Positions 28,441 to 38,383 of a DNA stretch of 64,000 nucleotides are shown piece by piece; the stretch's first letter is position 1, and each line of letters opens with the position of its first letter. The position numbers and the translations under genes are program-made. Source of the DNA: Kiritimatiellia bacterium. Its GTDB lineage: Bacteria; Verrucomicrobiota; Kiritimatiellia; RFP12; UBA1067. Below the pieces are notes generated by a model. That model searched no databases. It worked only from the letters and a program-made list of their open reading frames with translations, and was not told where the DNA came from. The DNA lies in contig JAQIBS010000144.1 in the NCBI GenBank assembly GCA_027858965.1, forward strand, positions 1 through 64,000, written 5' to 3'.

Positions 28441-29444
28441 TTTTTGTTCAGTTCTAAAGTGCTCAAATCCTCTTTGAACTTTGGTGGTCGATTGAAGGAG
28501 TTGTCGATTACGCGGCGGTATTCATCCACAGAGCGACAGATCTTGACTGAGTCCCAAATGCGTTTACCCTGAACCAGCCCGGTATGCAAATAGTTCCAAA
28601 GCTCTTTGACCCGTCCCATGACAGGATTATTTCCAGAGAGCTCCTCTTCACAATCAACCAGATATTGATCCAGAAACAGCTTGAGTTTCGCTATATCCCG
28701 ATCAACCTGATTTCCCGCCCGGATAGACTCCATCAAAAAGGGATCCACTGCCAATCCACGACCAATCATCCAGCGGGTAATTGAGGAAAAACGATTCTTT
28801 AAATATTGAAAGTCTTTGAAAGAGCAGATATCGCCATTATAAACAACCGGATGGCGGCAGGCAGCGGCAGCCACGGCAAATTCATCAAGCAGAACGTCTC
28901 CCTCATACATCTGCTTTGCGGTACGGGCATGAATGGCAAGCTCTCTCAACGGAAAGCCGTTGATCAGCTCCATGCGTTCCATCAGGAGGTCCGGCGTTTT
29001 GAGACCCAGACGCACCTTAACCGAAAAACCGGACGGCATCTCTTCGCAACCGGCTTCAAGCATTCGCGCAAAGTTATCCACGTCGCGCATCAACCCGCTA
29101 CCACGCCCTTTTTTAGCCACAAAAGGCCAAGGGCAACCGGCATTCAAGTCAGCGCAATCATAACCAAGATCTTTAAAGGCACGCAGCATAACCCGCAATT
29201 GAGCAACGTCCTTACTTATCACCTGAGGAACGAGGTTCATCTTTTGTTCAACAGATGTATCGATATCAGAGAGCAGCCCGGGTTTAACGCGATGGCCCGC
29301 CACTGATGGAACAAATGGAGCAATCGCAATATTAGGAGATTCAAAACAACGGGCAAACTCGTTTCGAAATACACGAACAGTCACGCCGCGGAGCGGAGCA
29401 AGATAGAATGTGTCGGATTTTAATAAGGGAGTATTCAAATTCAT
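28431..29444 (-). CDS. dus: tRNA-dihydrouridine synthase family protein
   Basis: This FMN enzyme reduces uridines in tRNA D-loops. The 337 residues show the TIM-barrel motifs YLAPLRGVTVRVFRNEF, the catalytic-cysteine loop LNAGCPWPFVAKKGRGSGLM, the substrate segment HARTAKQMYEG and the phosphate-binding VVYNGDI. The C-terminal helical domain is present. The subfamily (A, B or C) cannot be fixed by eye. The last ten bases overlap etfB. The gap to pyrB upstream (29445-29566) contains an imperfect palindromic phrase around 29478-29555 (CCACAAAAT.../...TTCGTGGAT). Confidence 0.88.
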   Translation of the reverse strand: MNLNTPLLKSDTFYLAPLRGVTVRVFRNEFARCFESPNIAIAPFVPSVAGHRVKPGLLSDIDTSVEQKMNLVPQVISKDVAQLRVMLRAFKDLGYDCADLNAGCPWPFVAKKGRGSGLMRDVDNFARMLEAGCEEMPSGFSVKVRLGLKTPDLLMERMELINGFPLRELAIHARTAKQMYEGDVLLDEFAVAAAACRHPVVYNGDICSFKDFQYLKNRFSSITRWMIGRGLAVDPFLMESIRAGNQVDRDIAKLKLFLDQYLVDCEEELSGNNPVMGRVKELWNYLHTGLVQGKRIWDSVKICRSVDEYRRVIDNSFNRPPKFKEDLSTLELNKKCI

Positions 29445-29566
29445 AAAAATGTTATCTACAAAAGATACTAGCGAGGCATAGCCACAAAATTACGAATAGA
29501 AGCACATAGATTATGTTAACTGTTTTCCTTTGTGTTCCATGTGCTCCTTCGTGGATATTCAGAAAA

Positions 29567-30661
29567 TCATGCATCAGCAATATTATCAGCATAATATTCC
29601 AGAATCTGCATTTCAACCCCGAAAGCAAGAGCTATCAGTGCGGCGCGAATCCACATGCCGTTACGCATCTGTCGCCAATACATAGCACGATGATCATCAT
29701 CGACCTCAGTTGAAATCTCATCACGGCGAGGGAGAGGATGCATAATAATGCCATTTTCCGGGAGCAGATCAAGTTCACTCTTTCCAAACTTATAATTGCT
29801 TGTATCAATTTTGGCACTCTCGCCATCGGACTCATCCCACTCATCCTGAATGCGGGTCATATAAACAGCATCCGCCTGAGGTATCACAGACTGCAAATCT
29901 CCGGTCAGTTCATAGACAACATTGTTTTGGTCAAGGATATCAAGAACATCCTGAGCCACCTGTAATTGCGGCGGAGCCACAAATATCTGTTTAATATTCA
30001 CGTAATTGGTCAACAGATACGAGAGAGAGCGTACAGTTCTGCCACGTAGCAGGTCGCCACAAAAAACAACCGTACGATCCTTCAAGCCACCCTTATCTTC
30101 AAAGCTGCGCAAGAGCGTGTAAATATCCAGCAGTGCCTGAGTAGGATGCTGATCCTTTCCTGAGCCGGCATTGATAATCGGAACCGGCCGATCAGATATT
30201 GAGAGCGCGTGCGACATTTTCTCGGCAAGTCCCTGCTCCGGCGACCGCATAATAATCATGTCAAAGTAAGAGCTGAACGTACGTATGGAATCCTCCTTCG
30301 ACTCACCCTTGAACTCGGATGAGATAGAGCTGTCGCGCACCTCTCCCACCTGAAGACCAAGAAGCTGACAAGCGGAGTGAAACGAGAGGAATGTACGCGA
30401 GCTGGGCTGTGAAAAGTAGAGCATTGAGCGCTTATGAGCGAGGAGAGAGCGTAAAAAAATTGCACCATCGCGTCCCTTTGCTGTTTTTCTGATAAAATTA
30501 CTCAGATTAACAAGTCTGTTAATCGTTTCATAATCAAACTGCTGAGCATATAGCGTATGATAGGGAGCTCCATCTTCTTTACGGACCAAAAAAGCAGATT
30601 TCTCCTTAAAAGAGAGTTTCTTAAAATCCTCCCAGGGAACTTCGCAAAGTTTCTTATACAT
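29567..30661 (-). CDS. pyrB: aspartate carbamoyltransferase catalytic subunit
   Basis: This enzyme transfers a carbamoyl group to aspartate in pyrimidine synthesis. The carbamoyl-phosphate motif is YFSQPSSRTFLSF and the HPTQALLDIYTL motif follows. TRIQDEWDE and MHPLPRRDEIS are the aspartate-side residues seen in ATCases, in place of the HCLP of OTCases. The 364-residue length is longer than the 310-residue E. coli subunit, with an N-terminal extension (1-45) as in the longer class. No regulatory pyrI is next to it. argF lies immediately upstream on the same strand, so two members of one enzyme family are neighbours, each with its own clear active-site signature. Confidence 0.9.
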   Translation of the reverse strand: MYKKLCEVPWEDFKKLSFKEKSAFLVRKEDGAPYHTLYAQQFDYETINRLVNLSNFIRKTAKGRDGAIFLRSLLAHKRSMLYFSQPSSRTFLSFHSACQLLGLQVGEVRDSSISSEFKGESKEDSIRTFSSYFDMIIMRSPEQGLAEKMSHALSISDRPVPIINAGSGKDQHPTQALLDIYTLLRSFEDKGGLKDRTVVFCGDLLRGRTVRSLSYLLTNYVNIKQIFVAPPQLQVAQDVLDILDQNNVVYELTGDLQSVIPQADAVYMTRIQDEWDESDGESAKIDTSNYKFGKSELDLLPENGIIMHPLPRRDEISTEVDDDHRAMYWRQMRNGMWIRAALIALAFGVEMQILEYYADNIADA

Positions 30662-30742
30662 CTTTAACTCCTGTTAAGCACCTATCGAGACGCATTCACC
30701 TTAGATTCTGTAATATGACGCACGACTTACGACTCAGTGACT

Positions 30743-30775
30743 CACATTCTACATTCTACATTACACATTCTACAA
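30743..30775. repeat. ATTCTACA short tandem array overlapping the argF stop
   Basis: The plus strand reads CACATTCTACATTCTACATT and then ACACATTCTACA. The argF stop (TAG on the minus strand, 30770-30772) lies within the last word. Related ACTCA/GACTT words precede it (30720-30743). Confidence 0.65.
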
Positions 30776-31774
30776 TGCTGCGCCATCGGCCAGTGCCGAA
30801 ACATAGAGGGCTTTGATGGTGTGCATTCTATTTTCTGCCTCATCAAAGACCTTTGAAAACGGCGCTTCAAAAACATCATCGGTTACTTCAAGTGCACCTG
30901 ATTCTGCGCTCATAGCTGTCTCTTTATCATGAAAAGCCGGCAGGCAGTGCAGAAAGATAAATTCATCATCAGGAGTGCCTGTGGCTTTAACCAGATTCCT
31001 ATTGATCTGATAGGGTTGCAACAATTTAAGACGACTCTCTTTCTCGCTCTCTTCACCCATAGAGACCCAGACATCGGTATAAATCACATTTGCGCCTTTA
31101 ACTCCCTCGTGAGGATCGGTGAACACTTCAACGGTTGCACCGTTGCGTTCACCCATAACCCGCGCCTTTTCAACAAGCTCAGAGTCAGGCAGAAGCTCTT
31201 TCGGGGTGCAGTTGACAAAGTTAACACCGGCCTTCATACAGCCAATCATGAGAGAATTAGCCACATTATTGCGTCCATCTCCTACATAGGCGACTTTCAA
31301 CCCTTTTAGCTTACCAAAGTTTTCCTTAATTGTCATCAAGTCGGCCAGAATTTGAGTTGGATGAAAGGTATCGGTCAATCCATTCCAGACTGGAACACCG
31401 GCATACTTGGCCAGGGTCTCCACTCTTTCCTGAGAGAATCCTCTAAAAAGTATGCCATCAAAGGTGCGTCCCAATACACGGGCTGTATCTTTGACTGACT
31501 CCTTAACCCCCAGATGAATGTCACTTTTTGAGAGATACTCAGCGGCACCGCCCTCATCTCGTACCGCAATTGAAGCGGAGGTACGGGTGCGGGTGGAGCT
31601 CTTTTCAAATATCAGGGCAATATTACGTCTACTCAACAGGTCACCGCGAATACCGGCACGCCGCCTGGCTTTTAATTCAACGGCCAGATCGACAAGTTCC
31701 AGCATCTCTGCATCGGTGAAATCGGTCAAACTCAAAAGAAAGCGGCCATAAAGTTCTGGGTTCCATTTAATCAT
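30770..31774 (-). CDS. argF: ornithine carbamoyltransferase
   Basis: This enzyme makes citrulline from ornithine and carbamoyl phosphate in arginine synthesis. The start at 31774, with GGAGAAG upstream, gives MIKWNPELYGRFLLSLTDFT. The longer open frame includes a repeat-derived leader and is rejected. Carbamoyl-phosphate binding is FEKSSTRTRTSAS, the loop DTFHPTQILADL is intact, and the ornithine loop is FLHCLPAFHD. The 334 residues are normal. The TAG stop lies in an ATTCTACA array. Confidence 0.95.
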   Translation of the reverse strand: MIKWNPELYGRFLLSLTDFTDAEMLELVDLAVELKARRRAGIRGDLLSRRNIALIFEKSSTRTRTSASIAVRDEGGAAEYLSKSDIHLGVKESVKDTARVLGRTFDGILFRGFSQERVETLAKYAGVPVWNGLTDTFHPTQILADLMTIKENFGKLKGLKVAYVGDGRNNVANSLMIGCMKAGVNFVNCTPKELLPDSELVEKARVMGERNGATVEVFTDPHEGVKGANVIYTDVWVSMGEESEKESRLKLLQPYQINRNLVKATGTPDDEFIFLHCLPAFHDKETAMSAESGALEVTDDVFEAPFSKVFDEAENRMHTIKALYVSALADGAAL

Positions 31775-31795
31775 AATTCTTCTCCATCTTTTTGC

Positions 31796-31931
31796 CACAG
31801 AGGCACAGAGACACTGAGGTAATTTCTTTGCGTGATAATATGATATTATTTTCTCCGAATTACTTAAACACATAAAACAATCTAAACAAAGTGCAAACTG
31901 GCATACTCTGTGTCACCGTGTCTCTGTGTTT
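31796..31931. repeat. CACAGAG-type inverted word pair between argF and ileS
   Basis: CACAGAGGCACAGAGACACTG (31797-31817) is roughly inverse to CACCGTGTCTCTGTGTTT (31914-31931), with about 100 AT-rich bases between. Related pairs are at 42989-43068 and 52151-52221, and a single arm is at 35392-35415. Confidence 0.6.
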
Positions 31932-31945
31932 CGTTAAATCAGAAA

Positions 31946-34900
31946 CTATACATTCATCTTTTCAACTTTAATGCGGGATACGTGTCCATTGAGATCAATG
32001 GGTTCAACCTCAACCGACTCAAACGCCAGCTTCTCGCAGAGGGTCTCGGATTGGATATACTCCTGATGGGTCTGGACGGCTGCCACCAGCTCGACATCAC
32101 CATCAACAAAAATTGCAATGCGCTGTGTAACCTCAAATCCGGCATCTTTACGAAGGCCCTGCACCCGGCTAACAAATTCACGGGCAAGTCCCTCTTTCTC
32201 CAGTTCAGGAGTAAGGGCGGTTTCAATACCCACCAGAATATCTCCATCAGAGGCAACGACCATACCCTCTTTGGGTGCACGCTGAACAACAACGTCTCCC
32301 GGCAGGAGCTCAACACTCTCATCGCCAACCGAGAGCTGAACCGACTTACCAGCAGCCAGCATAGCAGCATTCTCAGAGGATAGAGAGGCAATTGCAGCAG
32401 CAACCTTTTTCATCTGCTTACCAAAACGCGGTCCCAACTGACGGAAGTCGGCCTTAACCGAAACCTCGGCCATCTCCGTCTCATCGCTACCGTAAATAAC
32501 CTCTTTGATATTGAGTTCCTCAGTGATCAGTGATTCATACCCATCAAGCAAAGATTTGATCTCTGGATTGGCTGATACTACATGAATGGTTGCCAAGGGC
32601 TGGCGGACCTTAAGGTCATTTTCTAAGCGCAATTTGCGCCCCAAACCTACAATACTCTGCACCAACACCATGCTACGCTCCAGCTGCTCATCACGCGCAT
32701 CGCTGTTAGCCTGCGGAAAGTCGCACAAATGCACCGACTCCGGCATCCCCTCTCCTTTGAGATTACGGTAGATGTTCTCACTGATAAACGGGGTAAAGGG
32801 CGCGGCCACCTTGCTAACCTGCACCAGAACATAACGCAAGGTGCGATAGGCATGCATCTTATCGGCATCATTCTCCGACTTCCAGAAACGACGGCGACTA
32901 CGGCGGATATACCAGTTGGTCAGATCCTCAACAAAATTCACAAAGGGACGTACTGAGCGCTGGAGGTCATAGACATCCATGGCCTCGGTCACATCGGCAA
33001 TCAGAGTTTCCAGAGAGCTGACAATCCAGCGGTCGAGAACATTGTCTCCAGTCGGACGTTCCAGCACGCTCTCTTCGAAACCATCAAGATTGGCATAGGT
33101 CACAAAGAAGCTATAGGCATTCCACCAGGGAATCAGGAGCTCACGTAAGATCTGTTTAACCCCCGTCTCCGAGAAGCGCAGATTCTCTGCACGCACGACA
33201 GGAGAGTAGATCATGTAAAGACGCAGGGCATCAGCACCATACTCCTCCAGAACATGAATCGGATCAGGGTAGTTCTTCAGTCGTTTGGACATCTTTTTAC
33301 CGTCCTCAGCCAGAACCATTCCGTTGACCACCACATTTTTAAAAGGCGATTTATCGAAAAGACATGTTCCCAGCACCATCAGGGTATAGAACCATCCACG
33401 GGTCTGATCAAGTCCCTCGGCAATAAAGTCCGCAGGAAAGAAGCTCTCTTCTTCACCCTTAAGCTTAAAGGGATAGTGTTGCTGAGCATAGGGCATGGCG
33501 CCGGATTCAAACCAACAGTCCAGAACCTCAGGGGTACGATGATAGCGTTTGCCATCTTTCTCAATAACAATCTTATCAACAAAGTGCTTATGCAGATCGG
33601 TTACGCACTCACCGGAGAGTTTCTCCAGCTCCTCAATAGATCCAACGCAGATCATATCAGAGGGATCATCCTCGTTGATCCAGATAGGAATACATGAACC
33701 CCAGAAACGGTTACGGCTGATATTCCAGTCACGCGCATCTTTCAACCAGTTACCAAAACGCTTTTCGCCAACATAATCAGGCATCCAATGCACGGTATCA
33801 TTATTTGCAGTCAGACGGTCATGCAAATCCTCGACCTTGACATACCAGGCCTCAATAGCACGATAGATCAACGGTGTGTCGGTACGATCACAAAAGGGAT
33901 AGCTATGAACTATGGTCGACTGATGCACCAACTTATCATTGGTTTTCATCCAGCGGATCAGATCCTTATCGCAATCCTTACAGAACCGTCCGGCATACTC
34001 CGGCAGCTTATCGGTGAAATTACAGGAGGCATCCAGCGGATCAACAATAACATTCATGCCCGCCGCGCGGCAGACCCTGAAATCATCTTCGCCATAGGCC
34101 GGTGCCATATGTACCAGGCCGGTTCCATCCTCTGTGCTGACAAAGGCATCATTCAATACACGAAAAGCGCCATCCCTGGCATGTTCTGCAAAGTACGGGA
34201 ATATCGGTTCATAGCTCCAGCCCTTAAGGTCGGCACCCTTAAGTTCTGCTACAACCTCACAGCCTTCGCAGCCCTTATAATAAGCCTCAAGCCGATCAGC
34301 TGCCATCACATAGCAACGCTGTTCTTTGGCATCACGCACGACCACATAGTTGATCTCAGGGCCCGCGCAGATGGCCAGATTCTCAGGAAGGGTCCATGGA
34401 GTGGTGGTCCAGATAAGAAGAGATGTATCTCCCCAGCTGGCATCAGCACCGCTGAGAACCTTAGCCCGAACTGTGACTGAGGGATCCTGCACATCTTTAT
34501 AGTTATTACCAGCCTCAAAATTACTCAGCGGAGTGCTGAGCATCCAGCTATAGGGCATGATACGATATGATTTATAAACGCGTCCCTGCTTCCAAAGCTG
34601 CTGAAAAACCCACCAGATGCTCTCCATATAATCGGCATCCATGGTTTTATAGTCGTCATCAAAGTCGACCCATCGTCCCATGCGGGTTACAGTTGCGCGC
34701 CACTCCGAGACATACTTTGTGACCATAGAACGGCATTGCTCATTAAACTTGTCGACACCCAGCTCACGGATCTCGTAAGCCCCTTTAACACCGAGAGCCT
34801 CCTGCGCCAGAGCTTCAATCGGCAGACCATGGCAATCCCAGCCAAAGCGGCGGGCCACACGGTGTCCGCGCATAGTTTCGTAACGGGGAACAATATCCTT

Positions 34901-35092
34901 AATGGTACCTGCCAGCAAATGTCCATAGTGAGGCAGGCCGGTAGCAAAGGGAGGACCGTCATAAAAGACATACGGTTTATCGTCTGAATTACGCTCCAGG
35001 CTTTTCGCAAAAGTATCGTTCTTAGCCCAAAAATCCAGGATTTCATGTTCCATGGTCGGAAAATCGGTTTTATTTGAAACTGGCTCAAACAT
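31946..35092 (-). CDS. ileS: isoleucyl-tRNA synthetase (IleS2-like)
   Basis: This enzyme charges tRNA-Ile and edits misactivated valine. The 1048 residues contain the HIGH-equivalent HYGH (55-58, in FATGLPHYGHLLAG), CHGLPIE, the editing domain in the middle, and KMSKRLKNYPDP as the KMSKS loop. The length, this loop context and a C-terminal segment without the CxxC zinc finger point to the longer eukaryote-like class often called IleS2, some members of which resist mupirocin. This is family knowledge and has not been tested here. It is a single gene with no T-box leader visible upstream. Confidence 0.95.
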   Translation of the reverse strand: MFEPVSNKTDFPTMEHEILDFWAKNDTFAKSLERNSDDKPYVFYDGPPFATGLPHYGHLLAGTIKDIVPRYETMRGHRVARRFGWDCHGLPIEALAQEALGVKGAYEIRELGVDKFNEQCRSMVTKYVSEWRATVTRMGRWVDFDDDYKTMDADYMESIWWVFQQLWKQGRVYKSYRIMPYSWMLSTPLSNFEAGNNYKDVQDPSVTVRAKVLSGADASWGDTSLLIWTTTPWTLPENLAICAGPEINYVVVRDAKEQRCYVMAADRLEAYYKGCEGCEVVAELKGADLKGWSYEPIFPYFAEHARDGAFRVLNDAFVSTEDGTGLVHMAPAYGEDDFRVCRAAGMNVIVDPLDASCNFTDKLPEYAGRFCKDCDKDLIRWMKTNDKLVHQSTIVHSYPFCDRTDTPLIYRAIEAWYVKVEDLHDRLTANNDTVHWMPDYVGEKRFGNWLKDARDWNISRNRFWGSCIPIWINEDDPSDMICVGSIEELEKLSGECVTDLHKHFVDKIVIEKDGKRYHRTPEVLDCWFESGAMPYAQQHYPFKLKGEEESFFPADFIAEGLDQTRGWFYTLMVLGTCLFDKSPFKNVVVNGMVLAEDGKKMSKRLKNYPDPIHVLEEYGADALRLYMIYSPVVRAENLRFSETGVKQILRELLIPWWNAYSFFVTYANLDGFEESVLERPTGDNVLDRWIVSSLETLIADVTEAMDVYDLQRSVRPFVNFVEDLTNWYIRRSRRRFWKSENDADKMHAYRTLRYVLVQVSKVAAPFTPFISENIYRNLKGEGMPESVHLCDFPQANSDARDEQLERSMVLVQSIVGLGRKLRLENDLKVRQPLATIHVVSANPEIKSLLDGYESLITEELNIKEVIYGSDETEMAEVSVKADFRQLGPRFGKQMKKVAAAIASLSSENAAMLAAGKSVQLSVGDESVELLPGDVVVQRAPKEGMVVASDGDILVGIETALTPELEKEGLAREFVSRVQGLRKDAGFEVTQRIAIFVDGDVELVAAVQTHQEYIQSETLCEKLAFESVEVEPIDLNGHVSRIKVEKMNV

Positions 35093-35391
35093 TGCAACTA
35101 TCTCTCTTTTTTTATTCCGATTATTTAAATAGAATTATATATTATACAAAAAAACAGCGCTGTTCCGCAACAGATTGGAGAAAATATAGGACAAAAATAT
35201 GGCAGACAAAAATAGAGAGAAAAAGGTTCTCTGATTTTGAATATCAATTTAGTTGCTAAATTCACAACTCCTGTCACGAAAAGCAATAAAAGCTTGAAGT
35301 AGCGAAGCCGCAACCATTTTTTTGACCCGTCTACGCCAGAGGCTACGCCATGACACAGCAGGATTACAAGATATTACTGCTCCAAGAATTA

Positions 35392-35566
35392 TTTCTCACA
35401 GAGTCACAGAGAGCACGGAGGTCCGGAGAACGAAGGATTATTTTCCTATGCAACGCGAAGCGTTGTTGTCTAAAGCTGCGGTGTTTAATACACAACCAGA
35501 CATTGAGAGAAAATGGTATAGCACATCACACTAGCTTAGTTTGGTTGCGACGGAAAGCAGCTTTAG
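35392..35566 (+). repeat. composite element, copy A (CACAGAG arm plus CTAAAGC-ended module)
   Basis: It begins with TTTCTCACAGAGTCACAGAG. A perfect hairpin CAACGC-GAA-GCGTTG follows (35451-35465), then a module bounded by inverted ends CTAAAGCTGC (35470-35479) and GCAGCTTTAG (35557-35566). The last bases overlap the stop codon of gcvPB, which reads TAA inside CTAAAGC. Copies B (47693-47898) and C (40734-40916, opposite strand) share the hairpin, the TTTGGTTGC segment and the inverted ends. Confidence 0.75.
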
Positions 35567-37023
35567 AGCGTATAGTTAAAATCCATACCGCGCGCGGCCT
35601 TAACCTCATCAGGGCGACTGATATCGGTCGTAGAGGGAGCAGCATTCAGCGACTCAGGATCAGACTCCGCCAGCGAGGCAAGCTCCCGCATGGCGGCGAT
35701 GAAACTGTCGAGCGTCTCCTTGCTCTCGGTCTCAGTCGGCTCAATCATCATGGCCTCTTTAACAATTAAAGGGAAATAAACTGTCGGCGGGTGAAAGCCG
35801 CGATCGATCAGTCCCTTGGCAATATCAAGGGCGTGCACCCCATTTCCAGTCTGTTTCTCAGCCGAGAGAACAAACTCATGCATACACTTACGATCATAGG
35901 GCAGATCATAAACATCCTTCAGGTTATTCATAAGGTAGTTTGCATTAAGAACTGCATTCTCACTGACCCTTTTCAACCCCTCTTTACCAAGGCCAAGAAT
36001 ATAGGCGTACGCCCTCAGATAAACCATAAAGTTGCCATAGAAAGGAGCAATGTATCCAATCGATTTAGGGAATTCATAGTCCAATGTAAAGGTGCTATCC
36101 TGGCGTTTAACCACACGGGATATTGGCAGGTATTCCACCAGGTCCTCCCGTACACAAACAGGGCCTGATCCCGGGCCGCCACCGCCATGCGGTGTGGCAA
36201 AAGTTTTATGCAGGTTGATATGCATCACATCACAACCTGCATCACCGGGACGGAACTCACCGAGCACCGCATTCAAATTGGCTCCATCATAATAAACCAA
36301 CGCATCATTACGATGTGCAATCTCCACCACCTTGTCCACATCGCTATTGAAAATACCCAGCGTATTGGGATTTGTCAGCATGATGCCAGCAGTGTTCTCG
36401 CCAACCATCTTTTCCAGTGCTGTAATATCCAGCATGCCGGTTTCAGGGTTGGTAGGCACCGATTTTATGACAAATCCGGCAATCGCTGCACTAGCGGGGT
36501 TGGTTCCATGAGCCTCATCAGGGATAAGAATTTCCTTACGCTCTGTATTTCCCCTATCTTTGTGATAAGCCGCAATCAACATCATTCCAGTCAGCTCGCC
36601 ATGTGCACCCGCAAGAGGCTGCAACGTGCAGGCCTTCATTCCTGAAATTTCGCAGAGCATCTGTTCAAGATCGTAGATAACCTTCAACGCACCCTGAGTC
36701 AACATACCACCGTAACGTAACTGCGGCAAAAATGGATGCAGCCCGGCAAAGCCCTCAAGAGTCGCCACCTTCTCACAGATTTTCGGATTGTACTTCATGG
36801 TACATGAACCCAGCGGATAAAATCCGCTGTCCACACCGAAGTTACGATTGGATAGATCCGTAAAATGACGCATTACATCCAGCTCAGATAACTCAGGCAA
36901 CTCTGCCGGTTCCGCGCGCAGGTACGACTCAGGAATATTGGACTTACCTTCAATACCAGCTTCAAGCTTTGGAAGGGTTACTCCTCGGCGACCTTTCACC
37001 GACTTATCAAAAATTACTTTCAT
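35563..37023 (-). CDS. gcvPB: glycine dehydrogenase (decarboxylating) subunit 2
   Basis: This is the PLP-binding half of the split P-protein of the glycine cleavage system. The PLP lysine is in INLHKTFATPHGGGGPGSGP. The N-terminal region KGRRGVTLPKLE and FYPLGSCTMKYNP are typical, and the 486-residue length fits. Its ATG overlaps the gcvPA stop by 4 bases (ATGA), so the two subunits are translationally coupled. The TAA stop is formed by the inverted end of composite repeat A. Confidence 0.97.
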   Translation of the reverse strand: MKVIFDKSVKGRRGVTLPKLEAGIEGKSNIPESYLRAEPAELPELSELDVMRHFTDLSNRNFGVDSGFYPLGSCTMKYNPKICEKVATLEGFAGLHPFLPQLRYGGMLTQGALKVIYDLEQMLCEISGMKACTLQPLAGAHGELTGMMLIAAYHKDRGNTERKEILIPDEAHGTNPASAAIAGFVIKSVPTNPETGMLDITALEKMVGENTAGIMLTNPNTLGIFNSDVDKVVEIAHRNDALVYYDGANLNAVLGEFRPGDAGCDVMHINLHKTFATPHGGGGPGSGPVCVREDLVEYLPISRVVKRQDSTFTLDYEFPKSIGYIAPFYGNFMVYLRAYAYILGLGKEGLKRVSENAVLNANYLMNNLKDVYDLPYDRKCMHEFVLSAEKQTGNGVHALDIAKGLIDRGFHPPTVYFPLIVKEAMMIEPTETESKETLDSFIAAMRELASLAESDPESLNAAPSTTDISRPDEVKAARGMDFNYTL

Positions 37024-38351
37024 AGAACACTCTCCAGATTCTCCGCCAGGGTACAGATTTCATACTTTGTACGCATCTCGGTAACAGCCACCAGCAGGTA
37101 GTTGTCCATACCCTCGTAATACCTGCCCAACGGCAGACCGGGGGCAATTCCTCTTTCAACCAGCTCTCCGGCAACATCACCGGCATTCTTAGGCAACTCC
37201 ACAGTAAATTCATTGAAGGTAGGGCTGCTCTCCATCACCCGCACACCGGGAATCTGTTTAAACCTCTCCTTTGCAAACTCTGCCTTAGCATGGCAGATCT
37301 CTGCCAGATTACGTAATCCTTCCTTACCCAGCAGGCTCATGTATACATGGGCACGCAGAGCACACAGTGCCTCATTGGTACAGATGTTTGATATGGCTTT
37401 GCCGCGCCGGATATGTTGCTCCCGCGCCTGCAGCGTAAGAACAAAACACTCTTTTCCGTTTTTATCCACCGTACGTCCGGCTATACGGCCCGGCATCTTG
37501 CGAACAAGTTTCCTGTTCGTTGCCAGAAAGCCGAGATAAGGACCGCCAAAACCGAGAGGAATACCGAGCGACTGCCCCTCACCTGTGGCAATATCAACAC
37601 CGATCTCACCGGGAGTCTTGAGCATCGCCATCGCCACGGGATATACCGACTGAATAACCAGGATACCGCGTTTGTGACACTCCTCCACTATATCGCTATG
37701 ATCATCTACCACCCCGAAAAAATTAGGGTTCTGCAGAACAACGGCGGCGGTATTATCACAAAGCGCCTCCTTTATATTAATTCTGTCCGACTGCCCATGT
37801 GTCACGGCAACCTTTGTAAATTTGATATCAAGATTTGCTGTATAGGAATAAAGCATCTTGCAGTAAACCGGATTTACACCGCCATCAACAATGATGCGCT
37901 CGCGCCCAGTTGCATTCAACGCCATCTGACAGGCCTCATAGAGAGCCGTCCCACCATCATAGACCGAGGCATTGGAAGTTTCCATCCCTGTTAAACGGCA
38001 TATCTGGCTCTGGTACTCATAGATTGCCTGCAACGTTCCCTGCGAAACTTCCGGTTGGTATGGAGTGTAGGCGGTATAAAACTCGCTCCTCATTGTTGCA
38101 GCATCCACCGCAGCTGGAATAAAGTGCTCATAAAACCCACCACCCAGAAAACAGGTCAGGTGCGAATAATTTTTACCTGCAATCTCTTTTATATAACTAT
38201 AAACCTCGAGTTCACTCATTGGATCGGGAAGCTCAAGGGGCTTTGCTTTGAGTTTATCCGGAATCACATCAAAGAGCTCTTCCATAGAGGAAAGCCCGCA
38301 AGCCTTGAGCATCTCCGCCTGCTGTTCAGCTGTATTAGATATAAAACTCAT
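37020..38351 (-). CDS. gcvPA: glycine dehydrogenase (decarboxylating) subunit 1
   Basis: This is the other half of the P-protein, forming an alpha2beta2 enzyme with GcvPB that decarboxylates glycine and loads the aminomethyl group on the H-protein. The start at 38351 gives MSFISNTAEQQAEMLKACG. A 12-codon upstream extension is ignored. The segments FLGGGFYEHFIPAAVD, YTPYQPEVSQGTLQAIYEYQ and MPGRIAGRTVDKNGK are diagnostic. It lies 32 bases downstream of gcvH. Confidence 0.97.
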   Translation of the reverse strand: MSFISNTAEQQAEMLKACGLSSMEELFDVIPDKLKAKPLELPDPMSELEVYSYIKEIAGKNYSHLTCFLGGGFYEHFIPAAVDAATMRSEFYTAYTPYQPEVSQGTLQAIYEYQSQICRLTGMETSNASVYDGGTALYEACQMALNATGRERIIVDGGVNPVYCKMLYSYTANLDIKFTKVAVTHGQSDRINIKEALCDNTAAVVLQNPNFFGVVDDHSDIVEECHKRGILVIQSVYPVAMAMLKTPGEIGVDIATGEGQSLGIPLGFGGPYLGFLATNRKLVRKMPGRIAGRTVDKNGKECFVLTLQAREQHIRRGKAISNICTNEALCALRAHVYMSLLGKEGLRNLAEICHAKAEFAKERFKQIPGVRVMESSPTFNEFTVELPKNAGDVAGELVERGIAPGLPLGRYYEGMDNYLLVAVTEMRTKYEICTLAENLESVL

Positions 38352-38383
38352 AGAATACCAACCTCTCAAATATTTTTTAATTC

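Noticed and set aside
31775-31873. N-terminal extension of ArgF
   Set aside because: The extra codons are a translation of the CACAGAG-type repeat and its AT-rich neighbour. A good ribosome site and the family N-terminus support 31774.
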